Assembly (NCBI GenBank): GCA_036426205.1
Contig: CM071570.1
Span: 74,369,763 to 74,433,762 of the forward strand
DNA length: 64,000 nt
Direction of reading: 5' to 3'
Source of the DNA: Ascaphus truei
Lineage: Eukaryota > Chordata > Amphibia > Anura > Ascaphidae
In this document: piece after piece, positions 21,811 through 32,063 of the stretch
Position numbering within the stretch: the first letter of the stretch is position 1
Layout of the letters: each line of letters starts with the position of its first letter
Made by a program: the position numbers and the translations under genes
Notes under the pieces: generated by a model
Databases searched by the model: none
Told to the model about the DNA's origin: nothing
What the model saw: only the letters and a program-made list of their open reading frames with translations

Positions 21811-22325
21811 TTATACAGGTTTCACAATCAATTGATTATATGCTTTATCTAATCGTCTTGACATATCAATGCTGATCATAATTTCATACTTTATTGCATT
21901 ATAAATTATCAATTGTTATATCTTTCTGTTGATATTGTTGCTCTTTATACATAATTACATTCTTTTGTCATTTGAACAACAACTGAATCCAAATCCATGG
22001 GTATATTATTGCATTATTGCAATATTATTGTATTAAGTTTATTAACTTATGGCTTAATTTAGACATGAAGTGTACATATATATGTTTTTAATATGACCTA
22101 ATCATTAATACATTGCTTTACATATTTGGATATAACGCTAGAATTTATGTTGTAAGCAATGGTGTTTTGGTCATCTTGTCTTTCGTTTAACACTGTGTTT
22201 TATGTGACGTCAATGTTGTGGGGGGGGTATTGATGGACACCTGGTGCACGAATGTATTGGGAAATGCGAACAGGTGTAGCAATTAAAACACCCTATAACT
22301 TGATGTTTTTTATGCAAGCGGATCA

Positions 22326-22366
22326 CTCTTTGACAAAGGCCTGATAGGCTGAAACGCGTCAGAGGA
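22326..22366 (+). ncRNA. Hammerhead-like terminus, right PLE arm
   Basis: Order: CTCT (stem I), TTGACAAA (degenerate core CUGANGA), hairpin GCCTGATAGGC, TGAAA, CGCGTC, AGAG (stem I). A longer outer pairing GCAAGCGGATC / GATCCGCTTGC encloses it. The fold is preserved but the first core box deviates, so cleavage is doubtful. Confidence 0.4.
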
Positions 22367-23475
22367 TCCGCTTGCACTTTGTGTGAATAAAGCTTCTTTC
22401 AGTCACTTATCAGCCTTCATCTACTCATTGCGGCTGTGCGGCGCTTTCACCCCCCTCGGGAGGATTTCTCACAGTGCCTCTTATCATCGCCTGCACGCCG
22501 AGCTGCGAGGAGTATTTCTTCCTCCTGTGACCAGACCCGAAAATCTTCCTATTGCCGCCGGTCAGGTGACCACCCACCGCAATGGAGCGGATGCAGGGTT
22601 GGCGGTGAAGAGGCTGTCGGTCGCTTGTGAAGCTGGGAAGCTGGGGGGCTACTCCTTACCCCACATCCACACGGCTCCAGGGAGAGGTCTGCGGGCAGGA
22701 GAAGTCACATCACTGGAGGACGTTACAGGCATGGAACCAGTTACCCCTGAGTCAGCTACGTGAGTCTTTTTATCTCAACTATATGGTGCTCCTAGGGAGC
22801 CTGTTGCTGGAAAAGACATCACTCATATATTATATTATCCTTATTCCTGGGGTCTACCATGGCCTACGTCCCAACATACTACTGAGCAGTATTGTGCTAT
22901 TTCTGAGCGCCTGGTGGGTCAGTCGTGAGACTTACCTGTTCATACACTTGTAATAAAAAGAGGTTGCAGCCTAAATTCAGTTGTTCTCTCCCACTCACCC
23001 CTTGTGAGAGAGGTGTGCTCTACCCTCTCCTCTCAGGGGGAGTGGGGTGTGAGTTTTGTGAAGAGTCAGCGACCTGGTTTCAGACCTACCTTCCACCAGG
23101 GGACTGGAAGCACCTACCCCATACTCCATCAGGGAGATAAAAAGAGACTCCTGGGGTCTCAAGCTCCTGGGGTTGGCTCCAGGTACCAAGCAAGAAGATG
23201 TACTATATGTCAGTATGCCGGTTGATGTACTGTATGCTCAATAAAGATTAACCAGTTATATTTTACTCCTGCTTGAGGATTCAGTCATTCAGGGGGAGGG
23301 AAAGAGGTTTCCAGCAGGGACTTCACCTATCCATGAAAGTTGGATGGAGGCACTGCACCAAAGAGTAAGAGAATCAGGTCTGAAAAACTTGTCCTGTCTA
23401 TCCCCACTACCACCGGCGGAAGCTCAGAATCCTGAGAGCCCAACAGGCGAGCAGCACTACACCCGGTAACCAGAA

Positions 23476-24112
23476 GCAAATCTCCCTTGGGGGGTTGGGG
23501 GGGGGAGGAGTTACATCAGTATATCTTAAACTAAATTCACAAAAGTCAAATAAGTTCCATAAAGGTACATTATTTACTGTCTGATCAACAATGATGAGTT
23601 TGGGCCCCAAATGTCAACCATGTCATCTTGTTTATCATACAGTATTGCGCTATTTGTAGACGTCTGTTGAATTAATGTAACCCCCCCCCCCCCCCCTTTG
23701 GGATTACACTATGGGTGTAAGGGGTTAAAGGGTTTGAAGAAGTTAGACATTGAACTCCGGCCCCCTAAGATAGTATGTTGCAAAATGAACACACTCTGCT
23801 TCTGGAAAATGTTGGATTGGTCACATGGTCTAGGCTGACTCAGCAGAGGCCTAGCTCTGCCCCTTTCCTGCCTAGAGACAGGGAGTGGAAGAGAGGTTAT
23901 AAAGAGGAGGGGAGGAGAAATCCACCTCAGATTCCTGGTGGAGAGAAGCAATGGAGTCTCACAATAAATCCACATTATAAATCAAATTTTAATGTTGCGC
24001 CTCATATAATGCTAAAGCCCCCATAACCAGATGTATGTATATCAATATGGTTTTGAGTTGAGTTTTGGAATTTTCAGCACTTTAAATAATGTAATACAGA
24101 CCTACTGTAGTG
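23476..24112. other. No gene; poly(C) at about 23681-23698
   Basis: Non-coding DNA with an 18-base C run and a G-run near 23490-23507. No shared motif. The overlapping frames 23709-24026 have no known domain. Confidence 0.5.
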
Positions 24113-24765
24113 CCGACGAGTATTCTAAAACAAACCTGGGGCAATCACCAACAAGACCCAGGTACATGCTGGGTACATGCTGGGTACATGCTGCAACATT
24201 TCAGTTACATTTCTGCAGACAGACTAATGGCCCATCGGATTAACAGCAGGGGTTCCTGGCAGTCCCATTCAATCTGAATGGGACTGTCAAGGACCCCTGC
24301 TGTGTTAATCCGATGGGCCATTACTCTCTGCAGAAATGTCACTGAAATGTTTGCAGCATGTACCCGACAGTATAAGGGAAATGCTGCACACCTCAAAAAG
24401 AAAAATAATGATAGTTACCGGTGCTCCAGTGTTTGCACGAAAGCCTGCAATCAGTCATGAACAGATGAACAAAGGAACATAGGGCACAACGGGTTTAGCA
24501 AATCAAACTCATTTATTGAGCCAACACGACGTTTCGACCGTAGTGGTCTTTATCAAGTGACAATGGCATGACCACTATGGTCGAAACGTCGTGTTGGCTC
24601 AATAAATGAGTTTGATTTGCTAAACCCGTTCTGCCCTATGTTCCTTTGTTCATCTGCAGCATGTACCCATCTTGTACCTGGATCTTGTTGGTGATAGCCC
24701 CAGATTTTCCAACGCAAGTTTAAGGCAAGTTTTAGAATACTCGTTGGCGCACCTGTAGCAAGATT
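24113..24765. repeat. Set of nested palindromes, one with PLE-type ends
   Basis: Three inverted repeats. The outer arms 24113-24190 and 24650-24765 share GAGTATTCTAAAAC, ATCACCAACAAGA and the GGTACATG words. Inside lie hairpin 24193-24370, centred at 24272 (CATTCAATCTGAATG), and hairpin 24464-24655, centred near 24559. The last carries GTCGAAACGTCGTGTTGG on each arm, the PLE-type hammerhead-like end, and starts with ACCGGTGCTCC (24418), as does the hairpin at 62888-63115. It is a stack of nested foldback insertions. Confidence 0.65.
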
Positions 24766-24863
24766 ATTCCTACCAGAGTCCTCATGAGCTTCAGAGTTGA
24801 GGATAACCACCAGCATTGTGGAGTGTTCAACATCACCCTATGTTGAGATAAATCATTTAAGCT

Positions 24864-24878
24864 TTGTAAAAATGTATG
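24864..24878. repeat. 15-bp target-site duplication (left copy)
   Basis: TTGTAAAAATGTATG here recurs exactly at 32049-32063, at the other edge of the palindromic PLE composite. Confidence 0.7.
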
Positions 24879-25275
24879 TGAAAGGGATAAGATTGTGGGC
24901 GCTAATGTTTATTATCTACAATGGTATGGTGGTTAGACGTGCCACAATTTAATTTTGTAAATTTCTGCCGCCTGGGAGAAAATTAAGTGATCTCAACTCC
25001 CTAGAACATATACAATTAGTAGAAGAAAATCACCCTAGCGCATAAAAATCTTACAATTAATGAAACCTTAAGTTTTTATCATGAAAGTGGTACTGAGATT
25101 TCTAGATATAATGAAATATGCCATTTTAATCATAAAAATGTAATAATATAAAAAAATATAAATAGTTATACAAATAATAATGACAAATACCAAACTTTAC
25201 GTTCTGTATACCTAAAACCTTGTTCAAGCTTGAAACAAACTTTAAATATCATCAACAAACAATGAAACATACATA

Positions 25276-25535
25276 CAGTGGCAGCCGCCTTTAGCCTCCT
25301 GCGGTCTTTTCCCCGCGATTTTAAAAATCACAGGCAGATCGCGGGCTGAAACGGGCCGTTTTCGGCAGTTTTGGGCGCCTGCGGGCATTTTCATTGTGTA
25401 GCGCTAAGCGCTATCATTGTCTAGCACTATTAGCGCTATTTGGTGATTTCGGGCCGTGCAGAAAAGGCCCGTGAGAGACGGAAAACATCACCAAATTTTT
25501 TCGGGGATGTTGGAGATTAAAAGGTGCCGCAGCAG
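25276..25535. mobile_element. TA-flanked MITE, 260 bp
   Basis: Starts CAGTGGCAGCCGCCTTTAG and ends in the imperfect inverted copy (AAAAGGTGCCGCAGCAG). It is flanked by TA on both sides (25274-25275 and 25536-25537). The opposite arm of the surrounding palindrome (about 31866-31885) shows the uninterrupted site with a single TA, so the ends are exact. This fits a Tc1/mariner-type insertion. The interior has GCGATTTT-like symmetric words and no frame. Confidence 0.7.
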
Positions 25536-25825
25536 TAACAATAAAAGTAATCAATTATATAAGGGCTAATAAATTAATGCAATGTACTGAATTGGCATAT
25601 GAGGACCTCTCATCAAAAATAAAAGTGATTAGACTATTTGTTGCTTTCAAGCTGCCGCCAATGTGTTATATGTAAGTTTACAGATAAGTATTGGTGTAGT
25701 CTTACCCCAGGGCTCTGCTACATGGACCGGAGTTGATTCACGGTCCTTGCATCCACCCGTGCTGCACTAATGCCTTCAGATGTTTTGCGCAGCCTTACAC
25801 AGCAAATTTTTTGTTGGTTCATCAA

Positions 25826-26400
25826 GCCAGAGCCGTCAACAGGGTGGGTCTGCCGGGGTTGGCGTACCGGGCCCCATGAGTGAGGGGGGAGGGGGGCTGG
25901 CCGGCCAGCACTGCAAGTTGGGCCCAACCTCTGGCCAGGCCCGTCTGTTGGTCCTCTCGTGACCGGCTCTCCCTTAGCTGCAGCCTGCATGACTTTGACC
26001 CATGCCGGCGGGCCTCTCTGACGTCAGCACGCCGAAGAGCTCTGACATCAGTGCTCTCTGCTTCTGGCGCGTGACGGCATGAGAGGGAGGCCTGTCGGAA
26101 GCTCGGCGTGGGACAGAGGATAGAGGCATGCAGGCTGCTGCTGAGGGGAGAGTCTGGGTCCGGCCGAGAGATCACCAGCCAGAAGTCGAGCCCAACTTGG
26201 AGTGCCGGCCGCCGGGCCCCCACATCCACTGGACCCAGCCTGATCATCCACAAGGTAAGTCTTTTTTTGTATGTATTGGGGGGCTTTGGGGTATTTTTAT
26301 ATGGGTTGGGTTATTTTGTATATGTATTGGGGAGTGCTGTTTTCTTTATATGATGTGTGTGTGTATATATATATATGTGTGTATATATATATATATCCAT
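25826..26400. repeat. GC-rich foldback repeat, copy 2, with minisatellite
   Basis: Inverted relative to 14611-15075. It contains CAGCCTGCATGAC ... GGCATGCAGGCTG dyad arms, TGACGTCA-like words, CCAGCCTGATCATCCACAAGG, then GTATGTATTGGGG units (26265-26345) and a (TATA/TGTG)n run. It begins where the left PLE arm breaks off (about 25826), so it inserted into that arm. Confidence 0.65.
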
Positions 26401-26469
26401 GTAGAGGTATCAGTACCGTGTTAGCTTCAATAATCAAAAAATAAATAGATAATACCGTTCTGTGGCTAA

Positions 26470-26512
26470 CGAAATGCTTTTATTTGTGCGAGCTTTCGAG
26501 ATACACTGATCT
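26470..26512 (-). ncRNA. PLE 3'-terminal stem with GAAA box
   Basis: Minus strand: AGAGAT CAGTGT ATCTC GAAAGC, meaning a hairpin GAGAT/ATCTC followed by GAAAGC. It occupies the position of the hammerhead-like motif in the other PLEs. The CUGANGA box is not evident, so this is a weak candidate. Confidence 0.3.
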
Positions 26513-26969
26513 CTTCTTCCGGCGATGTTACAATGAATGAAGCAAGCAAAAGGTATACTTAAAAACAGTGTCTCTTGGAATGTTATCTGTGCTAGTCCTT
26601 CCCCCGGTTGGATGTGTTTTATGGCTAGAGGTGTCAAAAGGTTCCTGAAAGCAAGTGATGTAAGAGTGTGTGTGTGTATCTGTGTGAATATAAATGAATG
26701 GAGAGCCCACAGTATATACAGTGCTTTACAAAAGGTGTGTGTGGAGTGGGAGTGGATATAAATGGTGTGGGTAGGTGTGGAAATGTGAGAGATTGTAGCA
26801 CAACTAAAAGTGTGTGTGGATACTATGTGGTCCCTATTTGTGTATAGGGATGGAAAAACAAGGAGTATTAGTATGTGTAAGAAACAGCTGTGTGTGCATA
26901 CATATAGCACAGTATGTACAGACATGGCCTTTAGCACTCATGGGAAGAGAGTTCACTTGTGTCAGTAAT

Positions 26970-27505
26970 GACTCTGTCAGGGTCACCTAGACCTCCTGCC
27001 TAGCCATAGTTCTTCTTTGTCCACTGGGTGTGCTGCTGTCTTCTGTTGGCTCTGGGTTCCTCTGTCTGTCTGTCTTCTTGTTGCTCCTCTCTCTGTCTTA
27101 TAGCTCTGCTTCCTGTCTGTTTCTTTTGCCTTTGCTTGAAGTCAGACTCCTATTGCACATTCCTCTGATCCTGATCTGTTTTCTGTACCTGGACCTGTAT
27201 TATAGAAGTCTGTTCACAGTAAAAGCCCTTGCTAGTAATCTGGCTTGTCCCTGTTTGTTCCTTGCTCCCCGGTCTCAGTCCCTGCTCCCCGGTCTCAGTC
27301 CCTGCTCCCCGTTCTCAGTCCCTGCTCCCGGACCTGTCCTGCCCCGCCTGTCCTGTTCCAGTCTCCTCGTTGCCGACCCCTGCTTGTTACCTGACTTCGC
27401 TACCTGCCGCCTGCTTCGGACCCCTGCTTGTGACCCCCTAATTCACTTCCTGCTGTTCCGGCCACCGAGATACTACCCGCCACAGGAGTCTCCCGTGACA
27501 GACTC
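26970..27505. mobile_element. Solo LTR, 526 bp, with 5-bp target duplication
   Basis: Begins TGTCAGGGTCACCTAGACC (26975) and ends CTCCCGTGACA (27500), with TG...CA ends. GACTC precedes (26970-26974) and follows (27501-27505): a perfect 5-bp duplication. The same LTR, in reverse orientation, bounds the element at 45952-50095. A CTGCTCCCCGGTCTCAGTCC repeat occurs three times near 27260-27320. No internal region, so recombination has removed the body. Frames at 27030-27509 are composition by-products. Confidence 0.88.
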
Positions 27506-29500
27506 ATAAAATTTTGATCTCTGTTTAGGCCACCGCTAAGTGTTCCGAACAGTTGCATAAATTTGTATTCATGCAACCGTCTCTCTTTCGGTGTTTTAAG
27601 ATTACCTTTGAGTATGGCAACCCTCAGATCGTTCAACTTATGGCCAGAGTCAGAGAAATGTTTGCCGACAGGACTGTCTCTTGTTCCGCGCGTGATGCTG
27701 TGGCGATGCAAGTTCATTCTCTTGTTAAGCCCCTGCCCTGTCTCACCTATGTAGTAGCAGCCCCCTGGGCATTTCATGCACATGATGAGGTACACGACAT
27801 TGCTGGAGGAACAGGTGAATCTTCCTCTGATTTTGTATTCCCGATTCCTGTGTGGTATTTTTATTGTGTCCGCTGTGTAGAGCATTGCGCAGGTTTTGCA
27901 TCTTGGGTCCTGGCATGGTTTCGTCCCGCATTCAGTTGTACTGCTGAATACTTTACTCCTCACCATAATATTCTTGAGATTATGGGGTTGTCTGTATGAT
28001 AATAAGGGTGCTTCAGGGAAGACCTGTTGCAGTCTTGTACCTTCCTGGAGGATGGGTTGTAGTTTCCTGGCGATCTTGCGTAGGGCTCCTTGGTGTGGGT
28101 TATATATGACCACCAAAGGTACCCTGTCGCTTGTCTCCTTCTGTTTGTATTCAAGGAGATCACTTCTTGGTATTCTGGTGGCTTTGTGAATTTGCTGGTC
28201 TACAATTCTGTGGTTATATCCACGGTTTATAAAATCTGATCTCAAGGCTTTAATCCGCTGGTCTCTGTCTGCTGTGTCGGAGCATATCCGGATGTATCGT
28301 ATGGCTTGACTGTAGATGGTTGCATGTTTGGTGTATGTCGGGTGGAAGCTGTTGTCCCTCAAATAGCTGGCTCTGTCTGTAGGTTTGCGGTATACAGAAG
28401 TCTGTAGTTGGTTGTTCTTTATAGTAATGGTGGTGTCTAGGAAATGTACTTCATCCGGGGAATGGGTGAGTTTGAGGTTGATGGTCAGTTGGAACGTATT
28501 GAAGTTGTCATAGAACTGTAGGAGGTCCTGTTCGCCAGAGGTCCAAATCAGGAAGATGTCATCGATGTAGCGAAGGTATGTAAGGGGTTTCAAGTGACAG
28601 GTGGAAAGAAAGTCACTTTCCAGTTTTGCACAGAACAGATTGGCATACTGTGGCGCCATCCGAGTACCCATAGCGGTCCCGGTTGTCTGGAGGTATGTGT
28701 CATTTCCAAATGTGAAGTAGTTATGGGTCAGAATAAATTCGATGCATTTAGTCACTGTCTCTGTGAGTGGCTCCTGCGGTCCCTGAAAGTATCTGCAGGC
28801 TGAAATCCCATCCTCGTGGGGGATGTTTGTATAAAGTGACTCTACATCCATAGTTGCTAGTAGTGTTCCTGTTGGGAGGGGGCCAATGGCATTCAGTTTG
28901 TTTAGCAGGTCAGTGGTATCCTGGATATAGCTGGGTGTGTTCCTGACAAGTGGTTTTAGAATGCCCTCCACCCAGCCAGAAATATTCTCGGTAAGTGTGC
29001 CATATCCAGAGATATTAGGGCACCCAGGGTTACCCTCTTTGTGAATTTTAGGGAGCATGTAGAATATGCCAGGTTTTGGGTTAGCTGGTATCAGGTCCAG
29101 AATTTGTTCTCTTGTGCGGATTGGGAGTGTTTTAATGATCCTGTTGAGTTCTCTCATGTATTTTTTAGTTGGATCCTCCTGCAGTTGGGTGTAATACTTT
29201 GAATCAGAGAGTTGCCTGTGTGCTTCCCGCAGGTAGTCTGTGGTGTTCATTATGACCACTGCTCCTCCCTTGTCCGTAGGTTTGATTGTTATGTATTGTT
29301 TTGATGTTGTGGTTGGCCTTTAGCGATTCTATGGCTCTCCTCTCCATCAGTGTCAGATTATATGTTTGTTTCTTTACTTTGTCCAGGATGGTGGTTTTGG
29401 CGCTGTGTCTGAAGCTTTCAATGTACCCGTCCATTGTGAGGTTGCGCCCAGTTTGTGGGATCCAGTTGGATTTTTGCTTCTCCCTGCTCATGTGCAGCGG
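27506..29500 (-). pseudogene. PLE protein: RT and GIY-YIG endonuclease
   Basis: About 660 codons with one frameshift near 29270. N-terminal part MSREKQKSNWIPQTG (from 29491), then KPTDKGGAVVIMNTTDYL, FYMLPKIHK, ATMDVESLYTNIPHEDG (catalytic Asp), TTGTAMGTRMAPQYANLF, LTYLRYIDDIFLIW (catalytic Asp pair), HFLDTTI, YRKPTDRASYLRDNSFHP. The linker has a Cys cluster (CGTKPCQDPRCKTC), then GIY-YIG: NVVYLIMCMKCPGGCYYIGE. It ends LNRDQNFMS at the solo LTR; past the LTR HY-stop would follow (about 26960). In this copy the open frame instead reads into the LTR for about 33 codons. Confidence 0.88.
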
Positions 29501-29731
29501 CTCTCCTTCTGCAGTGTTGGCATAATCTTGGTTGTGTCTGCTGTGGAAGAACTCTATATATATACGTTAAATGGTTTTGAAGCAAAAGGTGGCACTGTGT
29601 GCTCATTTGCATATCATTTCCCAGAATCCCTTGCTGCAGTGGAAGTGCTGTGTGCTGGGTGATAATGGTGAAAGGCAGGGTTGTAGACCTGTCATAACTT
29701 AACTAAGTGTATGTGTATATATATATATGAT

Positions 29732-30080
29732 ACCGGATTGATGTCCTATCTGGTTTCCAGCTACGTGCAATACTGCAAGAGAAAGGAAACTTCCTTCCTT
29801 GCTGTTAGTCCTGGCACCAGAGATCACACACAGCTATGCAGGTGAATTACAGATCCTCACAAGGTTTCAGGTGTCTCTCAAAATCACCCTACGCATTTCA
29901 CCAGTCACTTGGCTTTGTCAGGGGTTCAAATTACTACTGCATACAACACCCTTTTATAATGATCACAAGTGCAATTACCAAAATTTCTTATGACATTAAT
30001 AAACATTTTTCTTTCATTTACACAATTGTCATTGTGTTTAGCTATATGTACTTGAATATTGATCATAAAAAAACGGATAG
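29732..30080. repeat. Left PLE arm, second part
   Basis: Inverted match of about 30865-31250, including CCAGTCACTTGG against CCAAGTGACTGG, and ATTGTCATTGTGTTTAG against CTAAACACAATGACAAT. The hammerhead-like motif here (29885-29930) reads CTGACAA instead of CTGATGA on the minus strand and is degenerate. A (TA)n run at 29716-29733 marks the edge of the nested PLE. Confidence 0.65.
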
Positions 30081-30744
30081 ATACCTCTTCTAATACTTGA
30101 GACAAAGTTTTTAGAGATAATAGATTCCCACCAGCAATAGAATATTAGTAAACATATCATGGTATCCTTATATTTATTGCTACATTTTTGAATTGGAGAA
30201 TAGCAAAACCACAAGTGAGCTTTGTTAAAAAGTCTTCACTGTGTACTATCCATATTCTCAATACAAGAAACTGTAACAGTATGATTGCTAGGAGTGAATT
30301 AGTCTAAGATATTAAGAAATCTGAAACACTTGATTATCATTGGTATATGAAATAGTATACAATACAATTTCCTTTTTGTTGCAGTTTCAAGAATATTCCT
30401 TAAAGTTCATCGTCATGCATTATGTATCAATCCTCAGGATACATAGTTGTACAGAGAGATAATTTGATTAATGCATACCAGCAAATCTTTTTCCAGAATT
30501 TTTGAATGTTATCCATATTTTTATTTTTATTTCCAATTTCTAATTTTTCATTTATTAATTTATTATTTACTGTCTATGCATGTTACCATACAAACACACT
30601 TTTTATTAGGAACCAATGTAAATTACTATTTCATAATTTCCCTTAGGGTCTTATGTGTAGCTGAACAGAGATAATAACCAATTTCATAATACGTCAAAAC
30701 CTGAAAGTTTCATCCTTCATATTCTGAATTTTCACATAATGTGG

Positions 30745-30848
30745 ATTCATGGTTGCTGTTAATTCAAGCATTGATATAAAAATAGGATAAGGACCTCCTC
30801 CTCCTATTTTTATATCAATGCATGAATTAAAAGCAACCATGAATTCAT
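30745..30848. repeat. Hairpin in PLE spacer
   Basis: Left arm 30745-30787 (ATTCATGGTTGCTGTTAATT ...) and right arm 30802-30848 (TCCTATTTTTATATCAATGC ... GCAACCATGAATTCAT) surround a 14-base loop (TAAGGACCTCCTCC). A near-perfect inverted repeat inside the spacer of the larger palindrome. Confidence 0.75.
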
Positions 30849-31008
30849 GGTCCGTTTGGTCCATTTTTTACGATCAATATTCAAGTACATATAACTAAAC
30901 ACAATGACAATTGTGTAAATGAAGAAAAATGTTTATTAATGTCATAAGAAATGTTGGTAATTCCACTTGTGATCATTATAAAAGGGTGTTGTATGCAGTA
31001 GTAATTTT

Positions 31009-31050
31009 AACCCCTGATGAAACCAAGTGACTGGTGAAACGCGTAGGGTG
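31009..31050 (+). ncRNA. Hammerhead ribozyme-like motif, best copy
   Basis: Order on the plus strand: AACCC (stem I), CTGATGA (31014-31020, exact core), AACCAAGTGACTGGT (stem II ACCA/TGGT), GAAA (31036-31039), CGCGTA (very short stem III region and cleavage triplet), GGGTG (stem I partner). All boxes are canonical. The short stem III resembles the minimal hammerheads described in PLE terminal repeats. Its role would be self-cleavage of PLE RNA. Activity is an inference. Confidence 0.6.
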
Positions 31051-32063
31051 ATTAAGAGAGACACCTGAAACCTTGTGAAGACCCGTAATTCACCTGCATA
31101 GCTATGTGTGATCTCTGGTGCTAGGACTAACAGCAAGGAAGGACGTTTTTTTTTCCCTAGCAGTATTGCCTGAGAGACCAGTGATCCAGCCAGTGCACGA
31201 AGCAGGTAAAACTGTCAAGTGAAGCTGGAAACTGGATAGTACACCAATCCGGCACCGGGCAAGTGCAAGGAGTGTAGCAGCTGAGACCAAAGTGCAGAGG
31301 GGAAGGAGATTTTCCCGGATGGGTCCGCTTGAGGAACCAACAAAAAATTTGCTGTGGAAAACATCTGAAAGCATTAGTGCAGCACCGGATAGATGCAAGG
31401 ACCGTGAATCAACGTCGATCCGTGTAGCCGAGCCTCGGGGTAAGACTACAGCAATAGTTGCCTGTAAACTTACATATAACACATCGGAGGCAGCCTGAAA
31501 GCAACCAATATTCTAATCACTTCTATTTTTGAGGAGAGGTATTATATACATACAGCTCACTGGAAACAACATATCACCTCAATACTACGGAGTCACTCCA
31601 CATTGTTGTAATGATATCTTTATAAGGTGAAAATTCAAACCAGATTGAACTATGACCGCTTACTCCCCTGCATTCGGAAGAGGGCATAAAAAAACCCTTT
31701 TGAGACGCAGAATGGAGATAGACATTTTTTTTCTCTCTAACCATTTTTTAACCCAATACACAAAGGAAATTCAATTGCAGCAAGGACTTTTCTTAGGAAT
31801 ATATTCCTCATATGCCAATACATTGCTTTCATCTATTAGTCCTTATACAATTGATTACTTTTATTGTTATGTATGTTTCATTGTTTGTTGTTGATATTTA
31901 AGGTTTTTTGTTCAAGCTTTAACAAGGCTTTAGGTATACAGAACTATTACATATTTCATTATACTGTATCTAGGAATCTCGGTACCAGCATGATAAAAAC
32001 GTAAGTTTTCATTAATTGTTAAGATTTTTATGCGCTAGGGTGATTTTCTTGTAAAAATGTATG

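Larger units (their letters stand above)
19112..22945 (-). mobile_element. Penelope-like element with long inverted arms
   Basis: A 3.8-kb insertion with an 18-bp target duplication. Arms of about 1.25 kb (19113-20366 and 21207-22472) are inverted copies of the same 3' half: GIY-YIG endonuclease frame, C/T-rich tract, AT-rich UTR and hammerhead-like terminus. The unique centre (20367-21206) holds the RT core on the minus strand. An extra ~470 bases (22473-22945), presumably leader sequence, follow the right arm. The arrangement suggests a 5'-truncated copy joined head-to-head to a partial second copy, as is known for PLEs. Not autonomous. Confidence 0.82.
18905..23475 (+). mobile_element. LTR-like sequence split by a PLE insertion
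   Basis: Outside the PLE (19112-22945) the two halves join at a duplicated 18-mer. Together they resemble the minus-strand sequence at 59948-59335 block by block: GTGCAGGCAGTG, GTGACAGGGG, GTGGGC(C/T)(G/A)AAGGCCT, CAATAAAG then ATATTTTACTCCTGC against ATATACTCCTGC, and CCAGCAGGGA. An AATAAA signal lies at 23242 with a purine-rich stretch after it. This looks like a retroviral-type LTR with no internal region beside it (solo). The ends are not exactly defined. Confidence 0.45.
26401..29731 (-). mobile_element. Near full-length Penelope-like element
   Basis: Coding order on the minus strand: leader (about 29700-29530, with CTTCCACTGCAGCAAGGG), RT-GIY-YIG protein (about 29500-26960), 3' UTR and a terminal CTCGAAAGC / GAGATCAGTGTATCTC motif (about 26470-26510). 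It interrupts the left arm of the palindromic PLE together with the foldback repeat. A solo LTR sits in its last codons. Only one frameshift is seen, so this is the youngest-looking PLE here. Its GIY-YIG (CYYIGETGQ) and RT (MAPQYANLF) differ from the 20-kb and 52-kb copies, so a second PLE lineage is present. Confidence 0.8.
24879..32048. mobile_element. Palindromic PLE derivative with nested insertions
   Basis: Left arm = about 25025-25825 plus 29732-30080; right arm = about 30865-32048, its inverted copy. The spacer 30081-30864 holds a further hairpin (30745-30787 / 30802-30848). Matching blocks: ATCACCCTAGCGC with GCGCTAGGGTGAT; AGCAAATTTTTTGTTGGTTC with GAACCAACAAAAAATTTGCT; CTTGCTGTTAGTCCT with AGGACTAACAGCAAG. 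The left arm is interrupted at 25826-29731 by a foldback repeat and a second PLE, and at 25276-25535 by a MITE. No RT of its own is seen. A 15-bp target duplication flanks the whole. Confidence 0.75.

Noticed and set aside
27030..27509. 159-codon Leu/Ser/Pro-rich frame
   Set aside because: It lies wholly inside the solo LTR with its CTGCTCCCC repeats and has no independent support.
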